Source of the DNA: Gemmatimonas phototrophica
GTDB lineage: Bacteria > Gemmatimonadota > Gemmatimonadetes > Gemmatimonadales > Gemmatimonadaceae
DNA: 64,000 bases
Direction: 5' to 3'
NCBI RefSeq assembly: GCF_000695095.2
Contig: NZ_CP011454.1
Location: 4,030,001 to 4,094,000, forward strand
In this document: piece after piece, positions 48,528-57,839 of the stretch
Layout: the number at the start of each line of letters is the position of its first letter
Numbering within the stretch: the stretch's first letter is position 1
Made by a program: the position numbers and the translations under genes
Notes under the pieces: generated by a model
Seen by the model: only the letters and a program-made list of their open reading frames with translations
Databases searched by the model: none
Told to the model about the DNA's origin: nothing

Positions 48528-50420
48528 CTACTCCTGTTGCAGTCGGCGCCTGATCATGGCCAGCACCACATCCACTGCCGTGTCCACACTCATCGCGTCC
48601 GTGTCGATGTGCAACTCGGGAGCCACGGGGGCCTCGTAGGGCGTCGAGATGCCGGAGAGCCCAATCGTTCCGTTAGCAGCCTCGCGTGCGTAGAGTCCTT
48701 TGGGATCGCGCTGCCGCAACGTGTCTTCGCTGGCGGAGACGTGCACCTCCACAAACCGGGCGTCGGGATGCAGGGCCCGCACCGCATCGCGATCACGCGC
48801 GTACGGCGAGACAAACGCGCACAGGACGACATGCCCCGCCTCGAAAAAGAGGCGCGCCACTTCGCCGGCCCGCCGGATGTTCTCGGCGCGGTCGGCAGGA
48901 CTGAACCCCAGATGCTTGTTCAGCCCGTGTCGCAGCTGATCGCCATCCAGCAACATGGTGCGCCGTCCCTCGGTGAACAGGGCGCGCTCGACGGCCATGG
49001 CAATGGTGCTCTTCCCCGCACCGGAGAGACCGGTAAACCACACCACCAACGCGCCGTGCCCCTGCTGCGTTTCACGCTCGTGCCGTGGAATGTTCCAGTC
49101 GCTCCACGTCACATTGGGCGACGCCGACGCGCCGGCCCGTTCGGCAACGTTCACGGGCCCACGAATCATGCCCGCCCCCACGGTAGCGTTCGTGGCCGGG
49201 TCAATCAGGACGAAGCTGCCGGTGGCCCCGTTCACCCGGTAACTGTCAAAGCAGAGAGGCTTGGCCGTCACCACTTCCACACGACCGATTTCGTTGAGCC
49301 CCAACTGCGTGGTTGGCTCTCGATGCATTGAGTCCACGTCCACCCGATACTCGATGCGCTCCACAAACGCGGTCAGTTCACGCGTGGTGTGCATAAGCAC
49401 ATACGAGCGTCCAGGCTGCAGCGGCTCTTCGTGCATCCAGCAGAGATAGGCATCAAAGCGGTCGGCCACCACCGGGCGATTCCGGCGACGGACGAGCATG
49501 TCGCCGCGAGCGAGATCAATCTCCCGATCCAGTGTGACGACTACGGCATCACCAGCGATCGCTTCGTCACGGGCCCCATCAGCGGTCCCGATGGACTGCA
49601 CCACTGCTTCCGTGCCGGATGGCAGGGCCACCACTTCGTCGCCCGGGCGCATGGTGCCGGAACTCACCGTGCCGGCATAGCCGCGAAACTGCTGGTTGGG
49701 GCGGATGACATACTGCACCGGGAAACGCAGGTCGATGGTGTTGCGACGACGGCCGGCCGTGACACTCTCCAGGATATTGAGCAGCGGCCCCCCCTGATAC
49801 CACGGCATCCGTGGGGAAGCCGTGACCACGTTGTCCCCTTCCAACGCCGACATGGGCACGAAGCGAATGTCGTTGGTGGTCAGACGGGCCGCAAACTGCG
49901 TATAGTCGTCCACGATGCCGCGATAGACGTCTTCCGACCATGCCACCAGGTCCATCTTGTTGATGGCCACGAAGATGTGTGGAATCCCCAGCAGCGAGGC
50001 AATGAACGAGTGGCGCTTGCTCTGCGTGAGTACGCCGTGGCGGGCGTCAACGAGAATGATGGCCACGTCGGCGGTACTGGCGCCGGTCACCATGTTGCGG
50101 GTGTACTGCACGTGGCCGGGCGTATCGGCCAGAATGAACTTGCGGCGCGGCGTGGCAAAGTACCGATACGCCACATCGATGGTGATTTTCTGCTCGCGCT
50201 CCGCCCGTAAGCCATCGGTGAGCAGAGCGAGATTCACCCCGGACTCCCCCAGACGACGGCTCGCGCCCTCGATTTGGGCCAGCTGGTCCTCAAAGATGCT
50301 CTTGGTGTCGTAAAGCAACCGACCAATAAGGGTACTTTTGCCGTCGTCCACACTGCCGGCCGTGGCAATGCGCAACAGATCCATATCGGCGTAGTGCACC
50401 GAGGCGGAGGTGGTCGGCAT
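48528..50420 (-). CDS. cysNC: Bifunctional sulfate adenylyltransferase large subunit / APS kinase
   Basis: 630 residues. CysN part: GTPase G1 loop GSVDDGKST (22-30), G3 DTPGHVQYTRNMVTGAS, G4 NKMDL, then two beta-barrel domains. CysC part from about residue 455: Walker A FTGLSGAGKST, then LDGDQLRHGLNKHLGFSPAD and GLYAREAANG. Together with CysD it makes APS from sulfate and ATP driven by GTP hydrolysis, and the C-terminal kinase makes PAPS. The start overlaps the cysD stop by one base. This supplies PAPS for the sulfotransferases on either side. Confidence 0.96.
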   Translation of the reverse strand: MPTTSASVHYADMDLLRIATAGSVDDGKSTLIGRLLYDTKSIFEDQLAQIEGASRRLGESGVNLALLTDGLRAEREQKITIDVAYRYFATPRRKFILADTPGHVQYTRNMVTGASTADVAIILVDARHGVLTQSKRHSFIASLLGIPHIFVAINKMDLVAWSEDVYRGIVDDYTQFAARLTTNDIRFVPMSALEGDNVVTASPRMPWYQGGPLLNILESVTAGRRRNTIDLRFPVQYVIRPNQQFRGYAGTVSSGTMRPGDEVVALPSGTEAVVQSIGTADGARDEAIAGDAVVVTLDREIDLARGDMLVRRRNRPVVADRFDAYLCWMHEEPLQPGRSYVLMHTTRELTAFVERIEYRVDVDSMHREPTTQLGLNEIGRVEVVTAKPLCFDSYRVNGATGSFVLIDPATNATVGAGMIRGPVNVAERAGASASPNVTWSDWNIPRHERETQQGHGALVVWFTGLSGAGKSTIAMAVERALFTEGRRTMLLDGDQLRHGLNKHLGFSPADRAENIRRAGEVARLFFEAGHVVLCAFVSPYARDRDAVRALHPDARFVEVHVSASEDTLRQRDPKGLYAREAANGTIGLSGISTPYEAPVAPELHIDTDAMSVDTAVDVVLAMIRRRLQQE

Positions 50421-51340
50421 CAGAAGTACCCCACGCGCTTGCGGTCTTCCATCGCCGCGTCCGACCGTTTGTCATCGGCGCGCGTCCCGCGCTCCGTCAC
50501 CCGGGCCGCCGCCGTTTCCTGAATGATCTCGTCTACGCTGGCGGCCGTGGAGCGCACCGCGCCGGTGCAGGTGGCATCGCCAATCGTGCGAAAGCGCACC
50601 ACGCCGCGCTCAACGGGTTCGTGGGCCAGCGGCGGCAGAAAGTCCGTGACGGCATAGAGGACGCCATCGCGCACAAACACCTCGCGTTCATGCGAGAAGT
50701 AGAGCGACGGCATGGGAATGCGTTCGTGGGCGATGTACTGCCAGATATCCATCTCCGTCCAGTTGGAGATGGGGAATACGCGAAAGTGCTCACCGGGGAG
50801 CTTGCGCCCGTTGTAGAGCGACCAGAGCTCCGGCCGCTGGTTGCGTGGGTCCCATTGGCCAAAGCGATCACGGTGCGAGAAGAGACGTTCCTTGGCCCGC
50901 GCTTTTTCCTCGTCACGGCGCGCCCCACCCATGGCACAGTCGGCCTTGAGCGCCTGCAGGGCATCCAGCAGCGTCACGGTCTGCAGCGCATTGCGGCTCG
51001 CGCCTGGCCCCTGCTCTTCCTGCACCCGCCCGCGGTCAATGGAGTCCTGCACCTGCGCAATGTGCAACGTGTACCCCAGTTGCTGCGCGTAGGCATCACG
51101 GAAAGCGAGCGTTTCGGGGAAATTGTGCCCCGTATCGACGTGCAGCAGCGGGAACGGCGGTGGGGCCGGATGGAACGCCTTCCGGGCCAGCCACGACACG
51201 ACAATGGAGTCCTTGCCCCCTGAGAAGAGCAACACGGGGCGCTCGAACTGCGCCGCCACTTCCCGCAGCACGTGAATGGATTCGTTCTCCAGCGCCAGCA
51301 GATGACCGCGGCGAAGGGGACTGGGCGTCACGAAGGTCAT
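50420..51340 (-). CDS. cysD: Sulfate adenylyltransferase small subunit
   Basis: 306 residues, standard CysD length. PP-loop LLFSGGKDSIVVSW (SGGKDS at 40-45), LLHVDTGHNFPETLAFRD, DCAMGGARRDEEKARAKERL, FRVFPISNWTEMDIWQYIA and the C-terminal SVDEIIQETAAARVTERGTR are all typical. It forms APS and pyrophosphate in complex with CysN. It starts seven bases after the cysQ stop and touches cysNC, so cysQ-cysD-cysNC is one operon. No PAPS reductase or sulfite reductase gene is present nearby, which favours a role in sulfation over cysteine synthesis. Confidence 0.97.
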   Translation of the reverse strand: MTFVTPSPLRRGHLLALENESIHVLREVAAQFERPVLLFSGGKDSIVVSWLARKAFHPAPPPFPLLHVDTGHNFPETLAFRDAYAQQLGYTLHIAQVQDSIDRGRVQEEQGPGASRNALQTVTLLDALQALKADCAMGGARRDEEKARAKERLFSHRDRFGQWDPRNQRPELWSLYNGRKLPGEHFRVFPISNWTEMDIWQYIAHERIPMPSLYFSHEREVFVRDGVLYAVTDFLPPLAHEPVERGVVRFRTIGDATCTGAVRSTAASVDEIIQETAAARVTERGTRADDKRSDAAMEDRKRVGYF

Positions 51341-51347
51341 GGCATGC

Positions 51348-52181
51348 CTACGGAATAATGGACGAGTCGGTCACCACCGCCTGCCATGGGAAGGTCGGGT
51401 CGCCAACGGCCACGAACATGGGATTCAGCGTACGCAACGAGGGGTAGCGCAACGGCGCACCCGTCAGCGCAAACACCTCCCCACCCGCCGCGCGCAGCAC
51501 GGCGTGCGCCGCTGCCGTGTCCCACGGCATGGTTGGCCCGTCGCGGAAGTACAGGTCGGCCCGCCCCTCGGCCACCAGACAGAACTTGAGCGAACTCCCC
51601 ACCGACAGGGTCTGCGCATTGGGCAGCCGCTGCAGCATGGCCTGCACCAGTGGACCGGCATGGTCACGACTGGCCACCACACGCAGGGCGGCAGTGGGCG
51701 CCGGCGTCCGGGTCGCGAGCTTTGTGGTCCCCGTGGGCCCAATGACCCATGCGCCATTGGACGCGGTGTACCAGGTGTGCCCACTCACCGGAGCATGGAC
51801 CACGCCCAGCACCGGCTCGCCACGGTGCACCAGCGCGATGTTTACCGTGAACTCGCCGGTGCGTTTCACGAACTCCTTGGTGCCATCGAGCGGGTCTACC
51901 ACCCAGCAGACGGTCTCATCCAGTGCGGTTGCCGGGGCTCCTTCTTCAGAAACGACCGGGACCCCGGGAAACCGGTGCGCGAGCGCCGTCGCAATGACCT
52001 CGTGGCTGCGAACATCCGCCTCGGTGAGTGGCGAATAGTCCGCCTTGTACGACACACCGTTCAGGTCGTGGCGCTGGTACACCTCCAGCACGGCCGCCCC
52101 CGCGTCGTGGGCAATGGCCACGACTTCGCCTACGCGTTCTCCCAGCGCTTGGAGTATCTCGGCAGACGGCGACTGTGTCAT
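51348..52181 (-). CDS. cysQ: 3'(2'),5'-bisphosphate nucleotidase
   Basis: 277 residues, inositol-monophosphatase fold. Metal-binding motifs: VSEEG (Glu), VVDPLDGTKEFVKRTGEFTV (D-P-L-D-G-T-K-E-F of CysQ) and GPTMPWDTAAAHAVLRAAGG (W-D-x-A-A). It hydrolyses 3'-phosphoadenosine-5'-phosphate, the inhibitory by-product of sulfotransferases, to AMP. ATG 52181 was preferred over a GTG two codons earlier. First gene of the PAPS operon and divergent from the glycosyltransferase chain across about 97 bases. Its presence beside three sulfotransferases fits PAP clearance. Confidence 0.95.
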   Translation of the reverse strand: MTQSPSAEILQALGERVGEVVAIAHDAGAAVLEVYQRHDLNGVSYKADYSPLTEADVRSHEVIATALAHRFPGVPVVSEEGAPATALDETVCWVVDPLDGTKEFVKRTGEFTVNIALVHRGEPVLGVVHAPVSGHTWYTASNGAWVIGPTGTTKLATRTPAPTAALRVVASRDHAGPLVQAMLQRLPNAQTLSVGSSLKFCLVAEGRADLYFRDGPTMPWDTAAAHAVLRAAGGEVFALTGAPLRYPSLRTLNPMFVAVGDPTFPWQAVVTDSSIIP

Positions 52182-52278
52182 GTACACAAGCTAGAGAGAT
52201 TGCGAAGCCGCGGCCACGGCGAGTCACAAACGACGGTGGCCGGTGTCCACAATCGGTCTCGGTGGGCATATTCCCGCA

Positions 52279-53193
52279 GTGACCACTGCCCGGCCTCTTC
52301 CCCCTGTGCTGCTCCTGGTATTCAACCGGCCCGCCGTGGTTCGTGAGCTGGTGGCCGCACTGCGCGTGAATAAGCCTCCCGTCGTGTACGTGGCGGGCGA
52401 CGGCCCACGCACGACGCACCCTGCAGATACCGCGCGCTGCGCCGAGGTGCGCGAGGTGATCGCCCGCGATATTGACTGGCCATGCTCGGTGCGCACGTGG
52501 TTCCGGGAGACCAATGTCGGCCTGCAGCGGGCGGTGGTCTCCGGCATTGATTGGCTGTTCAGTCACGAAACCGCCGGCGTGATTCTCGAGGATGATTGTC
52601 TGCCGGCCCCCGACTTTCTGCCATTTGCCGGCGCGATGCTGGAACGCTACGCGGACACCCCCTCCGTGATGCAGATCTCGGGAGTGTCCATGCGGTCCGC
52701 CTCGACGCGCAGCCGCGAGAGTTATCACTACGCGCAGGTCGGACATATCTGGGGGTGGGCGACCTGGCGCCGCGCCTGGGCGCAGTATGACCCCACGCTG
52801 TCGACGTGGCCGGCCGTGCGCGACAGCTATCGGCGGGACCCGAGTTCTCTTCGCCGCGCCCTCGCCGCAAAGTTTGCCTCGGCCCACGCGGGACGGAAAT
52901 GGACGTGGTCACGCGCGTGGTACTGGAGCACCGTGCAGCAACGGGGATTGTCGGTCATTCCGTCGCTAAATCTCATTCACAACGTAGGCGACGGAGAGGA
53001 TGCCACCCACCAGCACGGCGCACGCCACCCGCTGCGCCGTGTGCATGAGGAAGGCTTGACGTGGCCGCTCGTGCATCCGCCGCGACTGGTCACCGACGAC
53101 GCGTACGACCAGCTCTTGACACGGTATCATCGAGGTTCGTTCAAACAGCAGCTGACGGAACGCTGGTGGGCACTGCGGGAGCAGCTGGCATGA
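52279..53193 (+). CDS. GT-A type glycosyltransferase (HlpA/GNT-I-like)
   Basis: 304 residues. VLLLVFNRPAVVRELVAALR at the N terminus, the DGPR loop, RETNVGLQRAVVSGIDWLF, the metal-binding ILEDDCLPAPDFL (E-D-D) and GWATWRRAWAQYD with a C-terminal RGLSVIPSLNLIHNVGDGED. This is the arrangement of a family of bacterial glycosyltransferases related to GlcNAc-transferase I-like enzymes. GTG start at 52279; a GTG 12 codons earlier is possible. First gene of a seven-gene overlapping chain; its stop overlaps the next start (ATGA). Confidence 0.82.
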   Translation: MTTARPLPPVLLLVFNRPAVVRELVAALRVNKPPVVYVAGDGPRTTHPADTARCAEVREVIARDIDWPCSVRTWFRETNVGLQRAVVSGIDWLFSHETAGVILEDDCLPAPDFLPFAGAMLERYADTPSVMQISGVSMRSASTRSRESYHYAQVGHIWGWATWRRAWAQYDPTLSTWPAVRDSYRRDPSSLRRALAAKFASAHAGRKWTWSRAWYWSTVQQRGLSVIPSLNLIHNVGDGEDATHQHGARHPLRRVHEEGLTWPLVHPPRLVTDDAYDQLLTRYHRGSFKQQLTERWWALREQLA

Positions 53194-54290
53194 CAGTGGT
53201 CCCGCCCGGCTCACGCATCATGCTGTTGATTCACCGCGCCGACATTGGCGGGGTGGAGCGCCGTCTCTCCATTCTGGCGGACCAGTTCGAGGCCGCGGGT
53301 ATTACGTGCACCTTCGTCGCCGTCAGTGGCGCCTCGACGGATCCTGGACCGCTCGCCCATCGGACCGTGTTGGCGCTCGATCCGACTCGATCGCGCACCC
53401 TCTGGCGCAACCTGCGCCGCTGGTGGCGGCTCCGGCGGCTGCTGGCCCAGACTCCTCACACTGCACTACTGACCTTCGGACACCACGCCAACGCACTGGG
53501 GGCACTGGCCGCCGCTGGCACCGGTATCCAGGTCATCCTCAGTGAAGTCCTGTCGCCCTTTGTCCGTCATCGCCGGTGGTGGAACCGCACCACCATGTGG
53601 AGCTACCGACTTGCCGATGTCCTCGTGGTGCAGACACAGCGACTTGCCGACGACTTCCGTCAACGGTTGCCGCAACCGAGACGGGTCGTGGTGATTCCCA
53701 ATCCGCTGCACCCTTCAACGATTGTCCCCACGGCAGATGGCGCACGGCAACCGGTCATCCTCGGCCTCGGGCGCCTCGTTCCCCAAAAACGCTATCAGGA
53801 CCTGATCACCGCGTTTGCCCGTGTGGCGCCCGATTTTCCGGACTGGCGCGTGCGGATCATCGGGAGCGGCCCGGAACTGTCCGGATTGCGCGCCCTTGCA
53901 GAACAGCTGGACGTGGCGGCGCGCGTTGAATTGCCCGGCGCTACGACCAATCCCTGGCCGGACCTTCGGAGCGCATCGGTGTTGGCGCATTGCGCCGCGT
54001 ATGAGGGGTTCTGCAACACAATCATTGAGGGACTCGCCAACGGTTGCGCGGTCGTTGCCAGTGATTGCCCGTATGGGCCCCGCGAAATCCTCGCCAATGG
54101 TGAGGGCTTGCTGTATCCCGTTGGCGATATCGACGCCCTGAGCAGTCACCTGCGGCTCTTGATGGGTAACGAACCCTCGCGCGTTGCAGTGGCGCGCGTT
54201 GGCCATGCCTCAGTTGGTCGATTCCGCCTGGACGCCAACGTGCGTATGTGGCAGGCCCTCTTCATCCCGACGCCGCCGGTCCGCTCGTGA
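53190..54290 (+). CDS. GT4-family glycosyltransferase
   Basis: 366 residues, GT-B fold. IHRADIGGVERRLSILADQF at the start (acceptor domain), HHANALGALAAAGTG, then the donor domain VILGLGRLVPQKRYQDLITA, WRVRIIGSGPELSGLRALAE, LPGATTNPWPDLRSASVLAH and the E-x7-E motif in EGFCNTIIEGLANGCAVVAS with DCPYGPREIL. Resembles GalNAc/Gal transferases using UDP-sugars. ATG overlaps the preceding stop; its own stop overlaps the GTG of the third sulfotransferase gene. Confidence 0.92.
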   Translation: MTVVPPGSRIMLLIHRADIGGVERRLSILADQFEAAGITCTFVAVSGASTDPGPLAHRTVLALDPTRSRTLWRNLRRWWRLRRLLAQTPHTALLTFGHHANALGALAAAGTGIQVILSEVLSPFVRHRRWWNRTTMWSYRLADVLVVQTQRLADDFRQRLPQPRRVVVIPNPLHPSTIVPTADGARQPVILGLGRLVPQKRYQDLITAFARVAPDFPDWRVRIIGSGPELSGLRALAEQLDVAARVELPGATTNPWPDLRSASVLAHCAAYEGFCNTIIEGLANGCAVVASDCPYGPREILANGEGLLYPVGDIDALSSHLRLLMGNEPSRVAVARVGHASVGRFRLDANVRMWQALFIPTPPVRS

Positions 54291-54976
54291 GACGCGCCTC
54301 CCCACGCTTCGTGATCTACGCGCAAGGGCGCACGGGGAGCCACCTGCTCATGAGTCTCCTCGGGTCACATTCGCAAGTGGAGTGCGCCGGTGAACTGCTC
54401 AACCGGCAGGATTGGACAGGATGGCGGCAGTATGCGCGGCGCGCAGTCTTGCGCGCACCGGATCTGTATTTGCCGCTGCGCTCTCGAGCGGCGACGCGCC
54501 TGTGCTGGGGCGGGAAGGTGCCCATTGCCACGTCCGCGCGGGGATTGGCCCGCCTGCAGGCGCAGGGCTGGTGCGTGCTCTTTCTGGAGCGCACATCGAT
54601 ATTTGACCGAGCCATCTCGTGGTGCGTAGCCACGCTGGCTGGACGCTTCCAATCCACCGGCCGGGAGCAGGCGCCGCGACTCCTCGTTCCCGAACCGCTA
54701 TTCCTTGAGCAGCTCGCATTTCGCGCCTACTGGGATCGGGAATCACAACGTGTCATGCAGGACATCCCACATCTGCGGCTGAACTACGAAGCCGATCTGG
54801 CGCAACCGGCGCTGTGGCAGCAGACCGCCAGCCGGGTCTGTGCCACGCTCGGCGTGACCAGTGAGCCACTTGCAGGCCAGACCGCACGAAGCTGGGATCG
54901 TCGCTATGACGAGATCGTCGAGAACTACGACCGGTTGCTGCGTCTCTACGAAGCCACGGTGACCACGGCGCCATGA
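54287..54976 (+). CDS. Sulfotransferase, Stf0-like (third of three)
   Basis: 229 residues. 5'-PSB loop FVIYAQGRTGSHLLMSLLGS right at the N terminus, followed by SQVECAGELLNRQ, VLFLERTSIFDRAISWCVA (the 3'-PB R-x7-S motif) and LRLNYEADL near the C terminus with a final ENYDRLLRLYE helix. This is the shape of Stf0-type carbohydrate sulfotransferases; Stf0 itself sulfates trehalose. Very different from the two other sulfotransferases. Embedded between two GT4 genes with 4-base overlaps on both sides (GTGA, ATGA), so its acceptor is probably the glycan or glycolipid they build. Confidence 0.85.
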   Translation: MRRASPRFVIYAQGRTGSHLLMSLLGSHSQVECAGELLNRQDWTGWRQYARRAVLRAPDLYLPLRSRAATRLCWGGKVPIATSARGLARLQAQGWCVLFLERTSIFDRAISWCVATLAGRFQSTGREQAPRLLVPEPLFLEQLAFRAYWDRESQRVMQDIPHLRLNYEADLAQPALWQQTASRVCATLGVTSEPLAGQTARSWDRRYDEIVENYDRLLRLYEATVTTAP

Positions 54977-56229
54977 GCACCCGCACGTTGCACGTCGTTG
55001 CCGCCGTTCAAAGCTACGCTCCCGCCGTTGGCGGCGCGCAGCATCTTCTGGCGTCGATATTGGAGTCTTGGGTGGCCCAGGGTCATCGCGCCACGGTCAT
55101 CACGTACAACGCAACATCCACCCGTGAGCTGAAAGGGCGCGGCGCCGGATTGCCGCCCAGCGAGACGTTGAATGGCGTCGACATCATCCGCGTGTCACCA
55201 GCGGGGGGATGGCCGTCGCAGCTTCTCTATCAAGTGAGCCGCCGCCGAGTGCTCGGCGGCATCACCCGCGCACTCACGGGGCTCGACGCGCCCTACTGGG
55301 GCGACCGCCCCAACGCGTTCGCTCTCAGCCACGCACTTCGTCGTTGTGATCCCGATGTACTGCTTTCCGTGGGGTGGTTCTCTCGGCACGTGCCACTGAC
55401 ACACGCCGTGGCGCGCGCGCGCGGAATCCCCATCGTCGGACTGCCTCTCTTTCACCTGGAACGTCCGTCCGCGTCGTGGCCGCGCCATCGCTGGCTATGC
55501 CGATCGACTTCGGCACTGGTTGCGTTAACCCCACCCGAAGCGGTACACGCGCAGACATTGGGAGCACGCGACGTACAGGTGATTGCACCCGGAATCGCGG
55601 CAAACTGGGCTGCCCATGCAAATGGACCATCGTGGAGAGCCGCCCGGGGCATTTCCGCCGATCGACCTGTCGTGCTGTTTGTGGGTCGTCAGGTGCGCCA
55701 CAAAGGCGCGCCACTGCTGATTGCCGCGATGCAGCAGGTGTGGCACGAATGCCCGGAAGCGCTCCTCGTTTTTGCCGGCCGATCACACAATCGTGACGCG
55801 GAAACCACCGCCGCCATGGATCAGCTGCAACCGGCTGAGCGTGACCGCGTCCTGCTCGCCGATGATTTCTCCAACGAAGAGGCACCGTCTCTTCTGCAAA
55901 GCTGCTCCGTTTTGGCCATGCCGAGCGTTCAGGACTCCTTTGGATTGGTGTACCTCCAGGCGTGGTCCGCCGGGCGACCGGTCATTGGTGCCGACGTTGC
56001 CAGTACACGATCCATCGTGAGGCACGGCGAAAACGGATTGCTGGTACCTCCAAACGACAAATCCGCGTTGGCCCAGGCCATACTGTCGTGTGTTCGCAAT
56101 CCCGCCTACGCCGACCAGCTGGGACGGGCCGGACAGGAACGCGCCAACTCGGCCTATCCCCTCCGGGCGCAGCACGAAGAGTGGCGACTGTTGTTGGAAC
56201 GTATTTCTCACTCTCGGAGCAAGACGTGA
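54973..56229 (+). CDS. GT4-family glycosyltransferase
   Basis: 418 residues, GT-B fold. Acceptor domain HVVAAVQSYAPAVGGAQHLL, ESWVAQGHRATVITYN; donor domain VVLFVGRQVRHKGAPLLIAA, ALLVFAGRSHNRDAETTAAM, LADDFSNEEAPSLLQSCSVL and the signature DSFGLVYLQAWSAGRPVIGA with STRSIVRHGENGLLVPPND. It adds a hexose or related sugar to a lipid or glycan from a nucleotide donor. Begins with ATGA overlap on the sulfotransferase; its stop overlaps the amidase GTG. Confidence 0.92.
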   Translation: MSTRTLHVVAAVQSYAPAVGGAQHLLASILESWVAQGHRATVITYNATSTRELKGRGAGLPPSETLNGVDIIRVSPAGGWPSQLLYQVSRRRVLGGITRALTGLDAPYWGDRPNAFALSHALRRCDPDVLLSVGWFSRHVPLTHAVARARGIPIVGLPLFHLERPSASWPRHRWLCRSTSALVALTPPEAVHAQTLGARDVQVIAPGIAANWAAHANGPSWRAARGISADRPVVLFVGRQVRHKGAPLLIAAMQQVWHECPEALLVFAGRSHNRDAETTAAMDQLQPAERDRVLLADDFSNEEAPSLLQSCSVLAMPSVQDSFGLVYLQAWSAGRPVIGADVASTRSIVRHGENGLLVPPNDKSALAQAILSCVRNPAYADQLGRAGQERANSAYPLRAQHEEWRLLLERISHSRSKT

Positions 56230-57839
56230 AGCGTCTCGTGATGTCGGTATTGGCGTTTGTATCGATGCAGCTGTGGCCGGGTGTGGTGGACGGACAAACC
56301 GTCTCCGAACCACAACCACTGGACGCGGCCTCCATTGCGCAGGTGAACGCCGCCATGGATGCGGGACAGCTCACATCGGAGCAATTGGTCCAGCGCTATC
56401 TTGCACGCATTGCGGCATACGATCGCAAGGGCCCGGCGATTCATGCCGTCATCAGTCTCAACGCCAACGCCCTGAGCGAAGCGCGGGCGCTCGATGCGGA
56501 GCGGAAGTCCAAAGGGCGACGTTCGCCACTGCACGGCATCCCACTGGTCCTCAAGGACAACTTCGATACGCGGGACCTCCCCACGACGGCAGGTTCCGTC
56601 CTGCTCGAGGGGCATCAGCCATCGCGCGATGCCGCCGTTGTGCAACAGCTGCGAAATGCCGGCGCCATCATTCTGGCCAAGGTCAATCTGTCAGAGTTCG
56701 CCTCCGGCGGTACGTTCAGTTCACTGGGCGGGCAGACGCTCAACCCGCACGCGCTCGCCTATTCGCCCGGCGGCAGCTCCGGGGGCACTGGCGCAGCCGT
56801 CGCCGCCGCCTTTGCCCAATTTGGACTGGGAACGGATACAGGCGGCAGCATCCGGGGCCCTGCCACGGTCAATGGGATTGTAGCGCTGAAGCCCACCCTC
56901 GGACTGATCAGCCGAACCGGCATCGTCCCGCTGGCGCTCTCATTCGATACCGGTGGCCCCATGACCCGGTCGGTGAGTGACCTCGCCCTGGTGCTCGGCA
57001 TCATGACCGCAGCAGATCCCACCGATAGCAGCACCCTGGTGTCGTCCCGTCGTGTCCTCACCGACTACACGCCTCACCTGAAAGCAGATGCACTGCGCGG
57101 CGCGCGCATCGGAGTCCTGCGTGATTTCGTGGGATACGACACCGACGTGGACTGGGTGGTGGAGGCGTCGCTCGATGTGATGCGCCGTCAGGGCGCCACG
57201 GTGGTTGACGTTCGCCTACCAGCGTGGGTGCTCACCGCCAAAGACGCGTGGTACACGGCCGTGCGCTTTCCCGAATTTCCGGTGCAGTTGGCCGAGTACC
57301 TGCGCACCACGGGAGACACGTTTCCCAAATCCCTCGATGAGCTGGTGACCCGGGCACGCGAACACACTTCGCTTGGTACCAACGGGACTGGGCCCAATCC
57401 GTCGCGATGGTCCCGCTTCCTGGCCGAACAGCGTAGTGGTTCGCTGAGCGATGTCCGTTATCGGTCGGTGAAGGAGCACGCGCTCCCCCTGCTGCGGCAG
57501 CTGCTCACCGGCCTCATGGACGAACAACAGCTGGATGCGTTTGTGTATCCCACCCAACCGGTAAAACCGGAGCGACTGGACGCTGCATCCACGGGTGCTG
57601 CGCCTGATCCCATGAATCTGGCCAACCTTTCGGGATTCCCGGATCTGATCGTGCCGGCCGGATTCAGTGGCAACCACCTCCCCATTGGCCTGTCGTTCAT
57701 GGGTCGGGCTTGGAGTGAACCGCGACTGATTGAACTGGCGTTTGCCTTTGAACAGGCCACGCAGGCGCGACGTCTACCGGTGCATACCCCACTCCTTGGC
57801 CACATGTCAGGCACTCGCCGTGTGCCCAACACGCCGTGA
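56226..57839 (+). CDS. Exported amidase (amidase-signature family)
   Basis: 537 residues with a signal peptide (VLAFVSMQLWPGVVDGQ). The Ser-cisSer-Lys triad of amidase-signature enzymes is present: Lys110 in LVLKDNFDT, cis-Ser184 in SPGGSSGGTGAAVAAAF and nucleophile Ser208 in GTDTGGSIRGPA. The N-terminal segment LDAASIAQVNAAMDAGQLT and IAAYDRKGPAIHAVISLN resemble peptide amidases and secreted amidases. GTG start at 56226 overlaps the GT4 stop; an internal ATG at 56241 is possible. Extracytoplasmic amidase within a glycosyltransferase chain may trim an N-acyl or peptide group of the exported product. Confidence 0.9.
   Translation: MKRLVMSVLAFVSMQLWPGVVDGQTVSEPQPLDAASIAQVNAAMDAGQLTSEQLVQRYLARIAAYDRKGPAIHAVISLNANALSEARALDAERKSKGRRSPLHGIPLVLKDNFDTRDLPTTAGSVLLEGHQPSRDAAVVQQLRNAGAIILAKVNLSEFASGGTFSSLGGQTLNPHALAYSPGGSSGGTGAAVAAAFAQFGLGTDTGGSIRGPATVNGIVALKPTLGLISRTGIVPLALSFDTGGPMTRSVSDLALVLGIMTAADPTDSSTLVSSRRVLTDYTPHLKADALRGARIGVLRDFVGYDTDVDWVVEASLDVMRRQGATVVDVRLPAWVLTAKDAWYTAVRFPEFPVQLAEYLRTTGDTFPKSLDELVTRAREHTSLGTNGTGPNPSRWSRFLAEQRSGSLSDVRYRSVKEHALPLLRQLLTGLMDEQQLDAFVYPTQPVKPERLDAASTGAAPDPMNLANLSGFPDLIVPAGFSGNHLPIGLSFMGRAWSEPRLIELAFAFEQATQARRLPVHTPLLGHMSGTRRVPNTP

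Noticed and set aside
50420-52181. Interpreting cysD-cysNC-cysQ as a plain cysteine biosynthesis operon
   Set aside because: No cysH, cysI/J or sulfate transporter gene is present, while three sulfotransferases flank it. Cysteine synthesis cannot be excluded without the rest of the genome.
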